DNA of 64,000 bases from Humulus lupulus (GCF_963169125.1 NC_084796.1:216280448-216344447), one strand, 5' to 3'; positions 34,619 to 48,489 are shown, counted from the stretch's first letter. The notes: generated by a model not told the origin, from the sequence alone. Numbers and translations are program-made.

Positions 34619-36577
34619 GATACATGCAAGTAAACACATAATGAGAATTTCCCCAATCTATGAATTTCTATTTTTTTAATCATTTATGAATGAATTATTT
34701 GGACAAGTAAACAAAGTTAATGATAATTATTTTTCAGTCCCTAATTCTATAAATAAAGACCATATGATAAATATTTAATATCTCGTGTAAGTTTTTATTT
34801 TCTCCATTGTATTAGTTTGTGGTGGCTGTGATGGTTGCGTGCCAAGCAGAAACTACATAAGCTGAAAATTAAATTCAACAGAAGTCAGCAATGATTTATG
34901 TCTACAAATAATAATTAAATATTATTATCTCCATATTTGTTATCCTAGTGAAGAGAGTTGCTAAATATTGTTTTATCAGTCGTGATAAAGTCGACGAAAT
35001 TGAAATATGTGAAGCTGCCAAGAAAGAAATCATTATGATATATTAATTAGTTGTAGGATATGATGAAAATATATTCTGCATTTTATAATATATATGAAGG
35101 AATGTTGTCCATAATTACAACTTTCTCTAATCTAAAAGTGTTGAGTAAACATAATCAACAAATTAAATTAATCCATTTTATTTTAATTTTAAAATCCAAA
35201 TACAAAGTAATAGTAAAAGTAATTTAGTTTATTTTTCAATTCTATATTTCTATTAGTAGTCTTGAAATATATTTATATCAATTGGAGACCTCTGGTGAGA
35301 ACCTTAGAAACCTAAGGCAAAATAACTAGTTTTTCACGGTATCGTATAAATGGAGATATATGTCATTCAATTTATGGCCTGTATTTTCAAGTTTCAGCCA
35401 TATATGAATATGGTAGACAAATTAAAATTCAGCCAATCACAAGATATATAAATAGACATGTTAACCGTAACAGACGGACTGGGCCAAAGAATTTTCTATC
35501 TTTGAAGAGTGACATTGAACTCTATTCATAGTCGACATGGACTTAGTCTTTACAAACAAGAAATTATAATAAATAGTCGCATTACTATTCACAAATAAGT
35601 AAATAACGCATTGAAAAAAATTTAAACTAAATTGCTTTTGTTTTTCTTTCTTATCTATATTTCTTACTTTTTTTTTTAGAATTTTTTTTCTACAAGAAAA
35701 TGTGATTTTTCCGGTGCATTTGACAAAAGTCATCAACAAAAGACACCATTTTCAGCGGCGTAAATTTGTGTCGGCGTAGGTGCTTTTTGCTAGCACAATT
35801 AAGTAACGCACTGGCAAAGGAAACTTTTGTCGGCGCAATTACGACATGAGCTGGGAAAAGATTGTGGACTTTTGACGGTTGAATTTTGGCCGATGTGTTA
35901 GGTGTAATTGCGCTGGTAAAAGTGGTTTTTCCCCGAATTGATTTTTGAGGGTGATACTTTTACCGGCACATTACGCAATAGCGCTGGCAAAAGTCATTCA
36001 AATGCACCGAAAAAAGTCATAAACGTGTCGGCAAAGGTTACAATTGCGTCGGCAAAAAATTTAAATAATTGAAAAACACATTCTTTTAGATTTTTAGAAG
36101 TGGTTTAAGTTTTATACAGTATCATTCTTACACTAAAGAGTATTTAACATCTAATGAACGATATAATGTCGTGAGATTGTTCTAAGATTAACGAGAATAC
36201 TAATGAACTTTGTAATTATCAACTATTAGGGTTAGAGTGATGTGAGCAGTGTCGATTATGCTTATCTAACCATACAGTTATCATTTATTAATTTTTTTTG
36301 TTATCATAGGTCTAATAAAAGGTTTGATTACACACAAAGTTTATGAATATCTACAATCTTGCTCCTAGTGAGCATTATTAGTATTACTCATCATAAGTAT
36401 TGTTATTATGATATATATGTACGTTTCAATGTTTATATATAAAACTATATTAACAATTTGTTGGAGCATTAACTAATTATTTATGTTATGATATAAATAA
36501 AGAAATGATTGATCATACCACTAGTGTTTTATTATAATTAACAAAATCTAATAATAATAGTATAGATTGTGTAAGTA
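34619..36577. repeat. Right part of duplicated segment B1
   Basis: Continues the segment begun at 22262 and matches 54447-56446 with small indels, including about 40 bp missing near 35690 relative to the other copy. It starts with the target duplication GATAC. The first 1.07 kb is plain AT-rich DNA; from about 35690 it contains the end of CACTA-E. No gene seen. Confidence 0.9.
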
Positions 36578-39500
36578 GATAAACTCTTGTGATTTGTAAT
36601 TATTGTTGCATGTAATCCAATTTCACCAATTTGTTTCATATATTTAGTATTTATTTGTAATTATGGACATTATAAATAGTTATATTAAATCCTAAGTGTT
36701 TAACTATCTGAAATGTTAAGTAGTAATAAAAGTTAACCTAGTTTGTTGATAGAGTTTGTATCGTTGTCGATCGATATAACACTCAAAAATATTAATACGT
36801 TAAGCATTTTAAGTATTATTTGGTTGTTTAGAAACAATAAATGTTTCAATTATTGTTCCTGGATCATTGTAATTTTTTTTATAAATTCATAGAAAAAAAA
36901 AATTTAAATCTCTTGTTTGTCGGCGCAATTATATGCCAGCAAAAGTCACTTTTGCCGGCTAAAATGGCTAACGTGCCGGTAAAAGTCAAAGCAGGAAAAT
37001 TCCTGCCTGTGCATTTTAAAATACTCATGTGAAAATACTTTTGTCCTAGTGTTCCACATAACAAGTCGACAAAAGTTCCACTGTAACACACTACTTCCTT
37101 AGAGCCGTTACTAAGTGAGTTTAAATGCGTGCATTCAACTCGCTAATCGAGGTTTTAGGTCAAATAGTGTAATTAAGCCATAAACAAAGGAAACACTTTT
37201 GAAATAACTAAATTTCATTTAAAATCATAAAAGTTTAACACTTGGGATCCCAAAATACAGTTTTGAAATATTAACAACATATAAATTGAACCAAGTTGAC
37301 TAAACGACAAAATCTAGGTTTATTTACAAGCATCTCCCAAAAACCACTGGCTGTGGCAGCCAGGCAGGCCAAACATGTACACGCCGCTTCATGTCTGCTA
37401 CACTCATGGTTGGTTGACTTTCTCCTTGCCTTTACCTGCACCACAGAGCATCTGTGAGTCGAAGCCCAACAAGAAAACCCACAAACAGATAACATATGCA
37501 AAACATACACCAAGTATATAAACTAGCCATCATTAGGCTAAACACATATGGCCTAGCCGTCCCAGGCGCTTTACCAGGCCCTGGGTTCGTGGTCCACACC
37601 GTGAGGATATCCCAGGAATCCTTTAGGGACTTGCCCTGGAAACTTGCACTCCACGTGCTCAACGTTGCACCCAGCCCCTTGCCGTACTCGGCCTTGCACT
37701 CAACGTGCCCAACGCCGTTCCCAGCCCTTGCCGACCTCGGCCTACACCGTTCCCAGCTCTTGCCGATCATTCACATAATTGCATTCATAGCATAATAAAC
37801 AAATATCGAATACTAGCCAATTCAATCAAAGGGATACGCCCTGCAATTCAAACACATTGGGCTTAGCCCTGCATACAAGCTCTATGTGAACAAGGGTTTC
37901 CTTACCTTAGATTCCCTAGCTCCGTTCACTTGATCCTCGAGCACGATCCCTCTTGAGCCCTAGTGTACACCCAGTCACAGCCATAGATCAGAATCATCAC
38001 CAAACCTCAAGTTCAAAACTTATCCTCTGGACCAATCTCGAGCCCTCAGGAAGCCCCAATTCCACCAAACAAGGTGGTGGAATCGAACCCCGAACCCTCG
38101 GGCAAAAACCCTTGAAAATAACTCAAAAACCCCTTTTTGGAAACAAGGTAGTGCGACAGTGCTCTAAGGAGGGTGCTACAGCGCTACAAACATAGCCCAA
38201 CTCGCCCAGAACACTTGGCCTAGCGCTACAGCGCCCAAAGGCTAGTCCTGTAGCGCTAGTCGCAGAACAGCAAAACCTGCCATTTTCTCCTTCGACTTTC
38301 CCCGAGCCGAACTTGACCAAAACTCGTACAAACTTTACCCAAACTTAAAAACAAGCCTACTAACATGTCTAACTCATCCCAAGTTTCGCAACCATACACA
38401 ACTCAACCACATGCATCCGTAATCCAAGATTTCACCATAACTGAACCTAATACTCAGAAACTCAGCCAAAACCATAGAAATCACAAAGCTTGAAACTAAA
38501 GTTCCTTATCTATGATGAATGAACTTGGCTGAGGTCATCTTCCACCCTTGCTTAGCCTTCACCCCCTCAAATTCCCAGCTTCAACTCCCTAAGATTCCCA
38601 CAGAACCTTGCTTAGAAAACTGGCTCAACACCAACATCAAAAACTTAAGAAAACCTCAAATTCTTACCTCAAGTGGATGAATTTCTTTGCCAATTTCTCA
38701 AGCTAACACAAGGATTCTAGCCTCTAGCTCTTGCCCAAACTCCTCCTGAGTTTCTGCTCCAAAAGACCTCAAAAACTGGTGGAGAAATTCCAAATCGACC
38801 CTACCTTTCTCTCCCTTTTTCTTTCCTTCTTTTCCTTTCTTTTCTTTCCTTCAAAACATTTCCAGCCCTTTATACTCTTCCCACTAAGGCATAAAGCCTA
38901 TGTTATTCCTATCCCTTATAAGCCAAATGACCACAATACCCTCCCATAAATCCTAAGTCTTTAAATCCACCTAGGGGTATTTTGGTCTTTTTACCCAATT
39001 CCCGCTAATTCCTCAAGTGTCTCTAATACTTACCGCTTACCTCCCGACACTTAGCTAATCACCAGTTATATTCTCCAATATCAAAGTAGATTCCAAAATA
39101 TTCTCTAAATTCCTATTTATACCCCCAGGCTCGCCCCAAGCCGCATATAAATCCCCGCCGTGACTTTTTCGCTAGCTCTCACACTAGGATCGTCTTGATT
39201 CACAGATCACAAATATATCCACATAATAATGTGGTCTCAACAATTTATCACATTTTTGCCCCTGACAACCAAATGGGGCCCACATGCATATTTAATCACC
39301 TAAACATGCATTCTATCCACATATTCATTAAATTCACATAAATTAATACAATATAACAATTATTTCCTTCCAGGCACACTAATCAAGGCCCCAAACCTTA
39401 TTAGTAAATTTGGGTCGTTACATCCACGTTTTTATTGTTGTTGAGAATTTTGCCGGCCTATTAGAAGGAATGCGCCGACAAAGGCCCTCGTGATAAATGG

Positions 39501-39767
39501 GGTAGGTGGGAGACTTTTGTTGGCATGTTTTGTTACACCAACAAAACTCTAACACTGCGCCAACAAAAACATCATCAAACAAAACTCTGTCATTTTGAGC
39601 TAGGGTTTATGAAATCTTTTGCCGGCGCAAAAATAGACTTTTGTCGGTGGAACGAAACGTGCCAACAAAATTTGTTCGATAATATCAACGCTGCCTTGGC
39701 CTTTCCCCTTAATTTCCTTTAATTTTTCTCCCTCTCTCCATCAATTTGTTTTCTCTCTTCCACCACG
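35690..39767. mobile_element. CACTA-E remnant, interrupted by a solo LTR
   Basis: Starts CTACAAGAAAATGTGATTTT, a damaged CACTA end; the copy at 55548 keeps CACTACAAGAAAA. Subterminal repeats of the type GGCGCAATT...GGCAAAAG occur at 35700-36060, 36915-37080 and 39440-39680, in both orientations. No transposase sequence is present, so it was probably a short non-autonomous element. I cannot find the right terminal repeat, so the right limit (set at the start of CACTA-F) is a guess. Confidence 0.6.
37082..39422 (-). repeat. Solo LTR 1 (Ty3/gypsy) with exact target duplication TCCAC
   Basis: A 2341-bp block from TGTAACAC to GTCGTTACA, flanked by TCCAC at 37077-37081 and 39423-39427. On the minus strand it starts TGTAACGACCCAAATT, typical of plant gypsy (chromovirus-like) LTRs, and has a TATA box TATAAAGG (plus 38867-38874). 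No internal coding part is present, so it arose by recombination between two LTRs. It includes copies of TAGCGCTA near 38220 and 38256. It interrupts CACTA-E. Confidence 0.88.
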
Positions 39768-40080
39768 CACTACTATAAAAATGGGTTTTCCCGACAATTT
39801 TTAACTGTCGTTATTGAGGAACGACGACAATCAGCTAACTGTCGTATTTGCCTATGCCACCGTGGGAGTAGCAGCGCCGACAGTTAAAATCTCTCGTTGT
39901 TGATGGCTACATCAACAGTTAAATACTATCGCTGTTGTTGGCAACGCCGACAGTTAAAAACTGTCGTTGTTGATGGCTACGTTAATAGCTGTCACTGTTG
40001 TTAGCTACGCCAAAAGTTAAAAGTCTACGATGATAGTTAACAACTGCAACTGTTGCTCTCTACGCGAACAGTTAATAACT
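39768..40080 (+). repeat. CACTA-F left terminal and subterminal repeats
   Basis: After the terminal repeat, units such as GCCGACAGTTAAAAACTGTC and CTGTCGTTGTTGATGGCTAC recur in both orientations about eight times up to 40080. These match the ACTGTCGG units at the right end (58230-58616). Confidence 0.85.
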
Positions 40081-41237
40081 ATAGATAAACAATATATCAT
40101 AAATAAAAAATAAAAATATTTATATGAAAAGAATAAAACTTATAAACTTTTTTATTCAACAATTTAAAAAATTTATTACACCAACAACAATCAACAATAA
40201 AAAAAAAACCAAATTTACATATTACAAAGACAAAAATTACATAGCAAACTTAATCAAAATATATCTCATCAGATTGGTACAAATATAATCTCAATTTATA
40301 AGTAATCAGATTTGTGCAACATGAACAAGTTATAAGTATACTCTAGTAATCTTATAGGAGTTGTTCAACTCTATCTTGTATTTCTCAAGTTTATGTTGAA
40401 GTGACTTGAGTGCAGCAACTGCTGTGCTCTTTCTCCTTAGTTCCTGGAACACGAAAAGTTGTAGCTTTTTATTAAAAAAAATACTTACACAATGATACAA
40501 TATATAACAAACAATTTATTCTGGAATAGTTGGCATTTCAAAGCACAAGTGCTGCAAAAGAACCATTAGAACTAAAGCATCTAACAAGTTGTCCACGGTT
40601 CCATAGATGTAATCATACTTGGCATGAAGCCATTAACAAAAAAAATAATAGGTTGAAAGCAGAGTGCAATAACAATCAAAATTTATCTCCTTCAATTGCT
40701 CATCATTTGATTAAAAAAATGACAACTAAAAGAAGAAAATAGGTTACATGTGAAGAGAAATCTATTAACCAGATATGAAGTGCATCAAATGCCTCACATC
40801 TAGAATCTTTCTAATCAAGTAATAGATTGCATAAAGTGAAACAAATTCAAAGAAAATTATATCAAAACATAATTTTTAAATACAAGTATGCTAAATCATT
40901 GTTTATGCTTTATGTTAGCCATGTGTATTGCAAGAAAATAGCCCAAACCTTATGAAGAAGCTATGAAGTATCAATATGCAACAAATGGAAAAAGCTATGC
41001 ATGTGGATGTTGATTCATTAAGAAAATATGAAACTAGAGTGCTGGTACAAACTCCAAACGATCACTCTGTTTAATAAAAAAAACTTACAAAAAAACAAAT
41101 AATTTAATCAGATTTGAAAACACTCAATGAAATTAGGAGAAAAAAACAGATGTGAAAAGTAATTGGACACAGACAAAATAAAACCAAAGACCAGATTAAG
41201 AAAATACTCGAAACAAAAAATTAATCACAAAATAGAA
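40081..41237. other. AT-rich interior of CACTA-F
   Basis: No firm gene. On the minus strand 40455-40330 reads as a short Lys/Leu-rich helix-like peptide (VAALKSLQHKLEKYK), possibly a remnant of a TNPA C-terminal coil, but it is too short to support. Confidence 0.35.
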
Positions 41238-41242
41238 CCATG

Positions 41243-43162
41243 TGTAATGACCCACTAATCTAGACTAATTGGACCATTATCGAAACTATACATAAAACTT
41301 ACATTTTTACAAAAATACCATAATTTATTGAGTAACTTGAAAAATAAGAGTTATTTACAAAGAAACAGAATACTAAGAAGGATTATGGGATCCCATTGTT
41401 TTTAAAACAAAACATGATTTAAAATAAAAGACATTACATAATAATGCGGAAAATACACATAAAAACCATAAAAACATAAAAGGAGACTATATCCTCGAAT
41501 CGAATAACGCTCGGCCCCTTGACTCCATTCATCATCGATACACATTCTCCAAGTGTCACGAATCTTTCCGCCTCTAAACTTATATTCCTGCACATAAACA
41601 GAAAGGAGTGAGCCTAATGCCCAGCAAGGAAAATCTAACACAAAATCATATACATAAATTCATAAGAAAACATAAAGACTTAACATAACACATATAACAT
41701 ACACTTATTATAATGGCCATTATTACTTGGGGTCCCATAGACTAAACAAGCTTATGCCCATGAGATTAGTGGGGTCCTACCAGCTAAATAGGCTTATGCC
41801 CACAATCTTTTTGGGGTCTTGTTAGTCAAATAGGGCATAAGCCCAAGCCTACAACATACACATCAATAACATATTCATAACAAAACATAACACATTAATA
41901 ACATAAAACATATAGATAACACAAGCACATAACATATTAATTCTAGCCTATTTTCCTTACCAAAGTTACCGAGATTATGGACTGAGTTGGGATTGTTGGA
42001 ACACTCCTAAAACCATAAGAAAGAGTAAGTCTAAAGAAAGGAGATGAAATGAAAGAGATGGAAAGACTAAACCATAGAAAACATACTTACCGACTTATAT
42101 GCTTAAAAGCTTGGATTCCCTAACCAAAATAAGAATAAGGTTAAGGGACTGAGTAGAAGGTTTTGAGAAAGGAAATAACATAAAAATACAGAAAAGAACT
42201 AGAGTTTTGGGTTTACCTCAAAGATTGCAAGATCAATCTAACATCCACCGAAATACTATAGCACTCACTTCCCAAAGTGTTTGATAAGCTTATGATGTTT
42301 AAGCTTATAGTTTTTCCCCAAACCAAGTGTTTACACTCTCACACTCACTTAACACTAGCAGCCTCTGAACTTAGAGCAAATGGTGAATAATGGCTGGGTA
42401 CTAGGTCCTATTTATAGAGGTTGGGAATGAAAATATCTTGATTTTACTTGAATAAAAATAATGGCTTTTTAAGTGAAAATCATTTGAATAATCGTTCAGC
42501 AGAGGCTGAAGACTCGTTCAAAAGATGCTGGACTGTTGAAGGAGTTTGAATGGCTGAAGGGAAAGGAATTCAAAAGTATTTGAATTCATGCTGGTGGAGG
42601 CGATATATCGCCCCCTATAGGAGATATATCGCCTGGACCTTTGTTCCCGAGGCGACCGTGCATCGATTCGTGTTTTCCGTATCTACGTGCTGCGACATAT
42701 TGCCCCTTATAGTTGCGATATATCGGCATACGCTGAATATTTAAACACGAATTTACACATTTTTAGCTAAGTTTGAATGGATTAAACAGCCTTGACTAAG
42801 CCCTCAACATACTCAAGGCTGCTGACTGACCCTATAACATTCAAATTTTACCCTTATTTAATTTAATCCTCAAAAATACTTAATCCTTAATTACCATTCA
42901 TAACATGTGCTTAAAATCCTATTGGTTGATGTCTAAACCTTATAATATAATAATATAATCCTTAATATCAGTCACATTAATCAAACCTTAGGTTATACTT
43001 AATATTCTTAAACTATAGGTTAAACTTAGAAAATCTATAAGTACTACTATGAGTGTCCAAATAACTCCCGGTCTGAACCAAAAATCCAAAGTAACAATGA
43101 TAACACTAAACATACTATAATACTACTAAACAATTAGCTAAGTAAAGTTCTTGGACTCTACA
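41243..43162 (-). repeat. Solo LTR 2 (chromovirus family) with exact target duplication CCATG
   Basis: A 1920-bp block from TGTAATGACCC to GACTCTACA, flanked by CCATG at 41238-41242 and 43163-43167. On the minus strand it starts TGTAGAGTCC and carries TATAAATA (plus 42409-42416). Its right 240 bp matches 60940-61250, the 3' LTR of the chromovirus at the right edge, so both belong to one family. A perfect 14-bp palindrome GGCGATATATCGCC is at 42599-42612 with a similar half-site at 42623. Confidence 0.9.
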
Positions 43163-43279
43163 CCATGGATCAGATATCCTAAACATATTCAAACATTACA
43201 AAAGTTATAACAAAATAAGACCAGTTATCATGATTCACAACACAATATAAACAACCAGAGAAAATATATTGCTACAAAA

Positions 43280-43470
43280 ATGGCTTTTTAGGACTCACGG
43301 GGCATGAGTCATCTATTTGTGAGCATTTAAAACTGAGGTTTTTTAGGACTCGCAAAAGAATATTTTTACGACTTGCGCTGCGAGGGCTAAAAGAATGTCC
43401 GCGAGTCCTAAAAGATCCTGGTGAGTGTCTTTAAGTAAGGTTTTTAGGACTCTCTTTGGGTGCCCTTAAA
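43280..43470 (+). repeat. CACTA-3 left subterminal repeats
   Basis: About six copies of TTTTTAGGACTCGC or its complement GCGAGTCCTAAAA, in both orientations. They are the probable binding sites for the matching TNPA-type protein. Confidence 0.88.
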
Positions 43471-46400
43471 AGTTATATTTTTAATTTTTAAAAACATTAT
43501 TTATTGATATTTTAAATTAAAAATTATGATTTAAATGAAACATTTATATACAAATTAATCTAAAAAAATTTAGATTAAAATAACAAAACTTATACAAAGT
43601 ATTTACAAATCTAATAAAAACAAATTTTGGAACAAATATAACACTACTAATTGACTCAAAAATCATATAGCCTTGTCTATGAACATAATTGTCTTGACCT
43701 TAAAATATATATAACTAGATTTACAAAGTAAATAATTAACCACTCAAATAAGAATCGTTTACTCTAATAAAAATTACAAATAAAATAGAACACTAAATTC
43801 GTTGACAAACAACATATCTTTCTTCTTCTTGTCCTTGTACTCACCCTCGTCACTGTCTTTCCAAGGTAAGGATTGACTTCCATGAATTTCTTTCTAAAAT
43901 CATCCCTGAAACGTGAAAAATCACATTATAATACACCAAACATGAAAAATTATAACTAGATTTTTATTGTAGTGTAAATAAATAAGTTTACTCACAATTG
44001 TTACACAACTCTCTTGCTACCAACCTCTCAGTCCAAGTGTGACAACATATTCATTGCGATATCATTTATAGGAGTATTGTCATTAAAATTTTGAAGAGAA
44101 AAGATTGAAGTATAAAAGTAAATCGAACAGAAAATCAGACAGTATATCCCCTAATTTACTAGCCTATCCATCTGTCACAATCAACACAAACAATTCAAAC
44201 AAATCAAACAGCACACATGTTTTCATCCATATATCACCGCATCACACAAAATTCTCATAACCTACTTCACTAATACATGCAAATTTTCAACCTTCCGTTA
44301 TCACCGCAGCACACAAAATTCTCATAACCTACTTCACTACGGATGAATATCTGAGATATCCAAACTCCACTAAAGTTATACAATTTATATTAAAAATAAA
44401 AAAAATCAAATACAACATACCTCTTGCAAGCCAACTACTAATATAATGCTTTAAGACCAATCAAAATATTAACCTACACATCAATATCAACATTATATTT
44501 AATTTTGTAAAATTTCACATAAATATAATTTAAATAATATATCATGTATTTACTTTTTGACACCTTCTCATCAACCCAACAATAAAATATCTACAAATAT
44601 TTTTTTGATGGCAACTTTTCAAAACCTAATAACTTTTTTTTTTAGTTAGTGTCATATATATGTTTAAAGAATGTGTTACATATATATATATAATTATCTA
44701 TATTATATATACAATTACTATCATTTTCAGATTTTTAGAAATAAAAATTCAAAAATTATCCCCACATAATATTTCAAAACGATGAAATATTTAATCTGAA
44801 ATTGGTAATCTATATCCTAAAAACATAAAACATAATATTCCCAAAATAAAATTCAATACAATATACATAATTTAAATAGAACATTTAAATATAAATAATT
44901 ATTAATAAAAAAAATGTTTAATGAAAAAAAATACATGCCAGCCAGCCCCGAGCCCAGCCAACCCACCCCCACCGACCCCTAGCCAGCCCCGTCCCTGCCG
45001 AGCTCCTCCCTGCCCACCAGCCTGCCCCCTCATCGCCCACCAGCCGACCCCCAGCTAGCCCCGAGCCTATCCCAGCTAGCGTGAAGTATTGCCTATTTTG
45101 CTTGTCCTGTTAAAATGCCAAATACCATTTGAAAAACTACAAAACATCACTCCAATCTTCATCTAAATAGGACTAAATATCCTCAAAGTCGTATTTTAAT
45201 GCACATTAGTATATAAAACACTCAAAGTCTTCTTACTCTATACATAAATAAGAATATACCTCTCAAAAATACCAATAATGTCTAAAAAGAAAAAAATCAA
45301 AATCCAATTTCTTTTAACAAAAAGTCTTCAAAACTTTAAACTAAAGCAAATTATGATCTAACAAAGAAGTACAAGAATTGAACATGATATTCCAGAAAAT
45401 ATATTTGATTATAGTCAAAGCCCAAACTTACAAGGTTAATGAATCTCCTTATGAAAACAATAAAGAATCACTCTTCAAGGTGATGAATTCCTGCACGAGC
45501 ACAAATTATCATTTGGAACCAAAACTGTTAAAAGCAATATTCAAGGAAATTTTCCATAAGAGTAGACCAAAATATCATACATCAATCATCAAACAAATTG
45601 AAATCATCAAGCTTTACAAATAAAAAAATAAAATTAATAACTTGTATCCATAATTTAGTTAAACTTTGGGAACTATTTGAAGCTATAAATACAATTGATG
45701 AAAACAAATACAAAACATGGTAAAACATCCTGATTAGTAAAAAAAAAACACAGACCAATTATTATAAGAAAAGACATCATAAAAGATTATGCTGTCAAAA
45801 TCAAGAGAAAATGTCTAAAGTATGTAATGACATCTTCTAAATACAAATTTTATACTTTAAATATTATATCTTATAAATAAAAATAACCTGACATTATTTA
45901 TATATATATAAACAATAATAAAAGAAAAAAAATTGACTTGTTTTTATGAGAGAGAATTAGACAGAGTACAATAGAGAACACAATTAAATTTGATAGCAAA
46001 AGAGAAAAAAGAAACAACAATTGATGATTAAAAAAACTCAAATACAAGCACGCATTTATGAATTTTTATAGTAAAGTATATAACATAAAAACTGAATAGA
46101 CTACACATTACCAGAAATTATATAAATATAAACATACCTTAACCAGAGAAAGGGAGCTCTAGGGAGCTGAGTGAGAGTGAGACAGAAACTGAGAGATCCA
46201 TATTCACCAAAACAAAAAAATCAATTTTAAAAAAATAACAATTATAAAAAATAAAAAATAAAGAGTCTCCATACTTGAGAGAGTGAGACCGGAGTGAGAG
46301 AGGGAGGGTAGTGAGATTGAGAGATCCCTTTTTACCGAAACAAAAGAAAGAAAGAAAAAAACAAAAAAAGAAATTAAAATATAAAATAAAAAAGCAATCT

Positions 46401-47039
46401 CCATACCTGAGTGATTGAGAGAGGGAATGGACTGAGAAAATGCCCAGCCCCTGCATCGTCAAGCCCAGACCCGAGAACCCCCCCCCCCCCCCCCCCCCCC
46501 ACCTGCCGTCAAGCCCAGCCCCCGAGCCACCAGTCGTTGCTGTCAAGCCCAGCCCCGAGCCCCCTGCCGCCATGCAGCTTAAACCCGACCCCCCTACCGC
46601 TGTCGAACACCATCCCCGAGCCCCTACCATCGTACAACCTTCTCCTTTTCTTCTTCTTGTGGTTTTGTGCTGCTAAGAAAAATAATGAAACCTAGGATTC
46701 TGTCTATTGTGAAATGATATTTGGGGTCAAGGCATACAATAAAATTGGGACACCAATATAAATATTTATATATTCATTAGTTGTTCAATAAGATGTGTTG
46801 GTGTAGTGTTAAAGAGTACTTAACTTAATTTGGAGAGCGCCGTTTCAAAACTTGCTAACTCCATTATATATTAATTTTAAAAAAAATCAAAATTGTAAAT
46901 ATTATATGTGTACTATTTAATATCATTATAATGTTTGAAAAATTATTCAAAGAAATTTTTTTAACTAAGACCTTAGTATTACAATTGAGTAATTAATATT
47001 TTTTTATAAAATTAAATTAAAGTAGTGTTATTACAAAAA

Positions 47040-47341
47040 ATACTTTTAGGACACGCATCGGTTTTTAGGACTCGCAACGCGAGCCCTAAAAAGTCCAAGA
47101 TGTGTATATTAAAAAAACAAAATAAAACTTTTAGGACACGCATCAGTTTTTATGACTCGCTCCTCGAGCCCTCAAAGAATTCTTTTAGCGTCAGTTTTTA
47201 GGACTCGCTCCGCGAGCCCTAAAAGAAATTCTTTAAGGACTCGCAATGCGAATCCTAAAAAGTCCAGGAGCTGTTTTTAGGACTCGCGTCTAGGTGAGTG
47301 CCCTAAAAAAAGTGTCCTAAAAGGGCGTTTTGGTAGTAGTG
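47040..47341 (-). repeat. CACTA-3 right subterminal repeats and terminal repeat
   Basis: At least seven units of the GGACTCGC type, several paired as inverted repeats (GGACTCGCTCCGCGAGCCC), ending in GGTAGTAGTG. Confidence 0.88.
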
Positions 47342-48301
47342 ATATAAAAAACAGATTCAAACACACATTCATATAAATATATATATAATATAGATATTGT
47401 CCAACACATATTCAAATGTAAAAACCTAAAAAAAAAAACTATACCCAGATTAGAAACAAATTACACAACTATAATAATAATTGGCTCAAATAATATACAA
47501 TCATTAGTAATCCTTTAGATTTGGGGGTTATTAATCTTGCATAATCATTGATATACCTTAACAAGAATTTGCGAAGCCTCTATATTCATCACCAATAGCT
47601 CCAATCCACAACCAAAGCCTCCACTCTACCGCCAAAAGCTGCAATCCGCCACTTTACGCTCCACTCCAAGATATTCTAACACCTAGAAAAATTAAAGCTA
47701 AGAATACAAAAGGCAAAACAATAATACATCACAGAAAAAAGGATGAGCTATAAATAATTTAAAGCCACACACACCAGTTAGAGAAACGCAAAGCCACAAA
47801 ACAAACCACCAAAGCCTTGGTTTTATTCAAACAACACAAATGGAAATAATGTAATAAAAAAAATTAGACTAGAGATACAAATCACACCAATATTTGTAAT
47901 GGAAGTTAATGCCTATGACAATCTTAATTACCAAATGTTTCAAAGGGATGGAATACAACATTGCAAAATTGTTTTTTCTATTTATCTTTTTCTAAAAATT
48001 TGTACAACTAAATGAACAAATGGAAATTTCAGATTTCCAAATTTTGATAACATCACAAAAATTCAAACCTACTAAACAGAAAACATATATGTTACCAAAA
48101 CAAGTGTTGAAGCCAAAGAGAAAACAAGATAAAAATGAAGCACTTGCCAAAATCAATCTCAAGCACTCTTGTTTTCAAACACAGCAAGTAGCAGATGCAA
48201 CTCAAAATTCAAAATCTAAACCAAATAAAAAACATAAAAAGGTACTAATGGTTCTCTAAGGTCACCCCACAACTTACAGTAGAAAATGAAAGAGAGATAA
48301 C

Positions 48302-48341
<40 letters not shown>

Positions 48342-48489
48342 ACCTGCACGCCTCCGCATTATCCAGCCCCCGAGCCTCTGCATCGTCTATTCAACCGAGT
48401 CATTGAGCCTCTGAGTTGCCCAGCCCAAGCGAACCCCCAAGTTTCCGTGTTGTCCAGCCCAAAGAGCCCTTGAGCCTCTTTGAGATTCT
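47342..48489. other. Spacer with GA microsatellite and C-rich block
   Basis: No gene supported. A (GA)n run of about 36 bp lies at 48304-48338. The C-rich block 48350-48480 repeats CCAGCCC...GAGCCTCTG and resembles 57612-57665 at the right edge of CACTA-D. Confidence 0.5.

Larger units (their letters stand above)
43267..47341. mobile_element. CACTA-3: non-autonomous CACTA with exact 3-bp target duplication ATA
   Basis: 4075 bp. The right end reads TTTTGGTAGTAGTG (47328-47341); the left end TATTGCTACAAAA (43267) is the same repeat with three transitions in the first five bases. ATA flanks both sides (43264-43266 and 47342-47344). Subterminal repeats with TTTTTAGGACTCGC and its complement lie at 43285-43465 and 47040-47330. 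No transposase motif is visible inside. The interior is AT-rich with C-rich blocks at 44937-45080 and 46440-46640, the latter with a run of about 20 C. Confidence 0.88.

Noticed and set aside
42550..42744. 64-codon ORF in solo LTR 2
   Set aside because: Lies inside a non-coding LTR and owes its shape to the GGCGATATATCGCC palindromes.
45378..45623. 81-codon ORF in CACTA-3
   Set aside because: Lys/Ile/Tyr-rich sequence typical of random AT-rich DNA; no match to transposase motifs.
46411..46695. Pro-rich ORFs and the Gly-rich ORF opposite
   Set aside because: Produced by a run of about 20 C and a C-rich simple sequence; no domain and no splice context.
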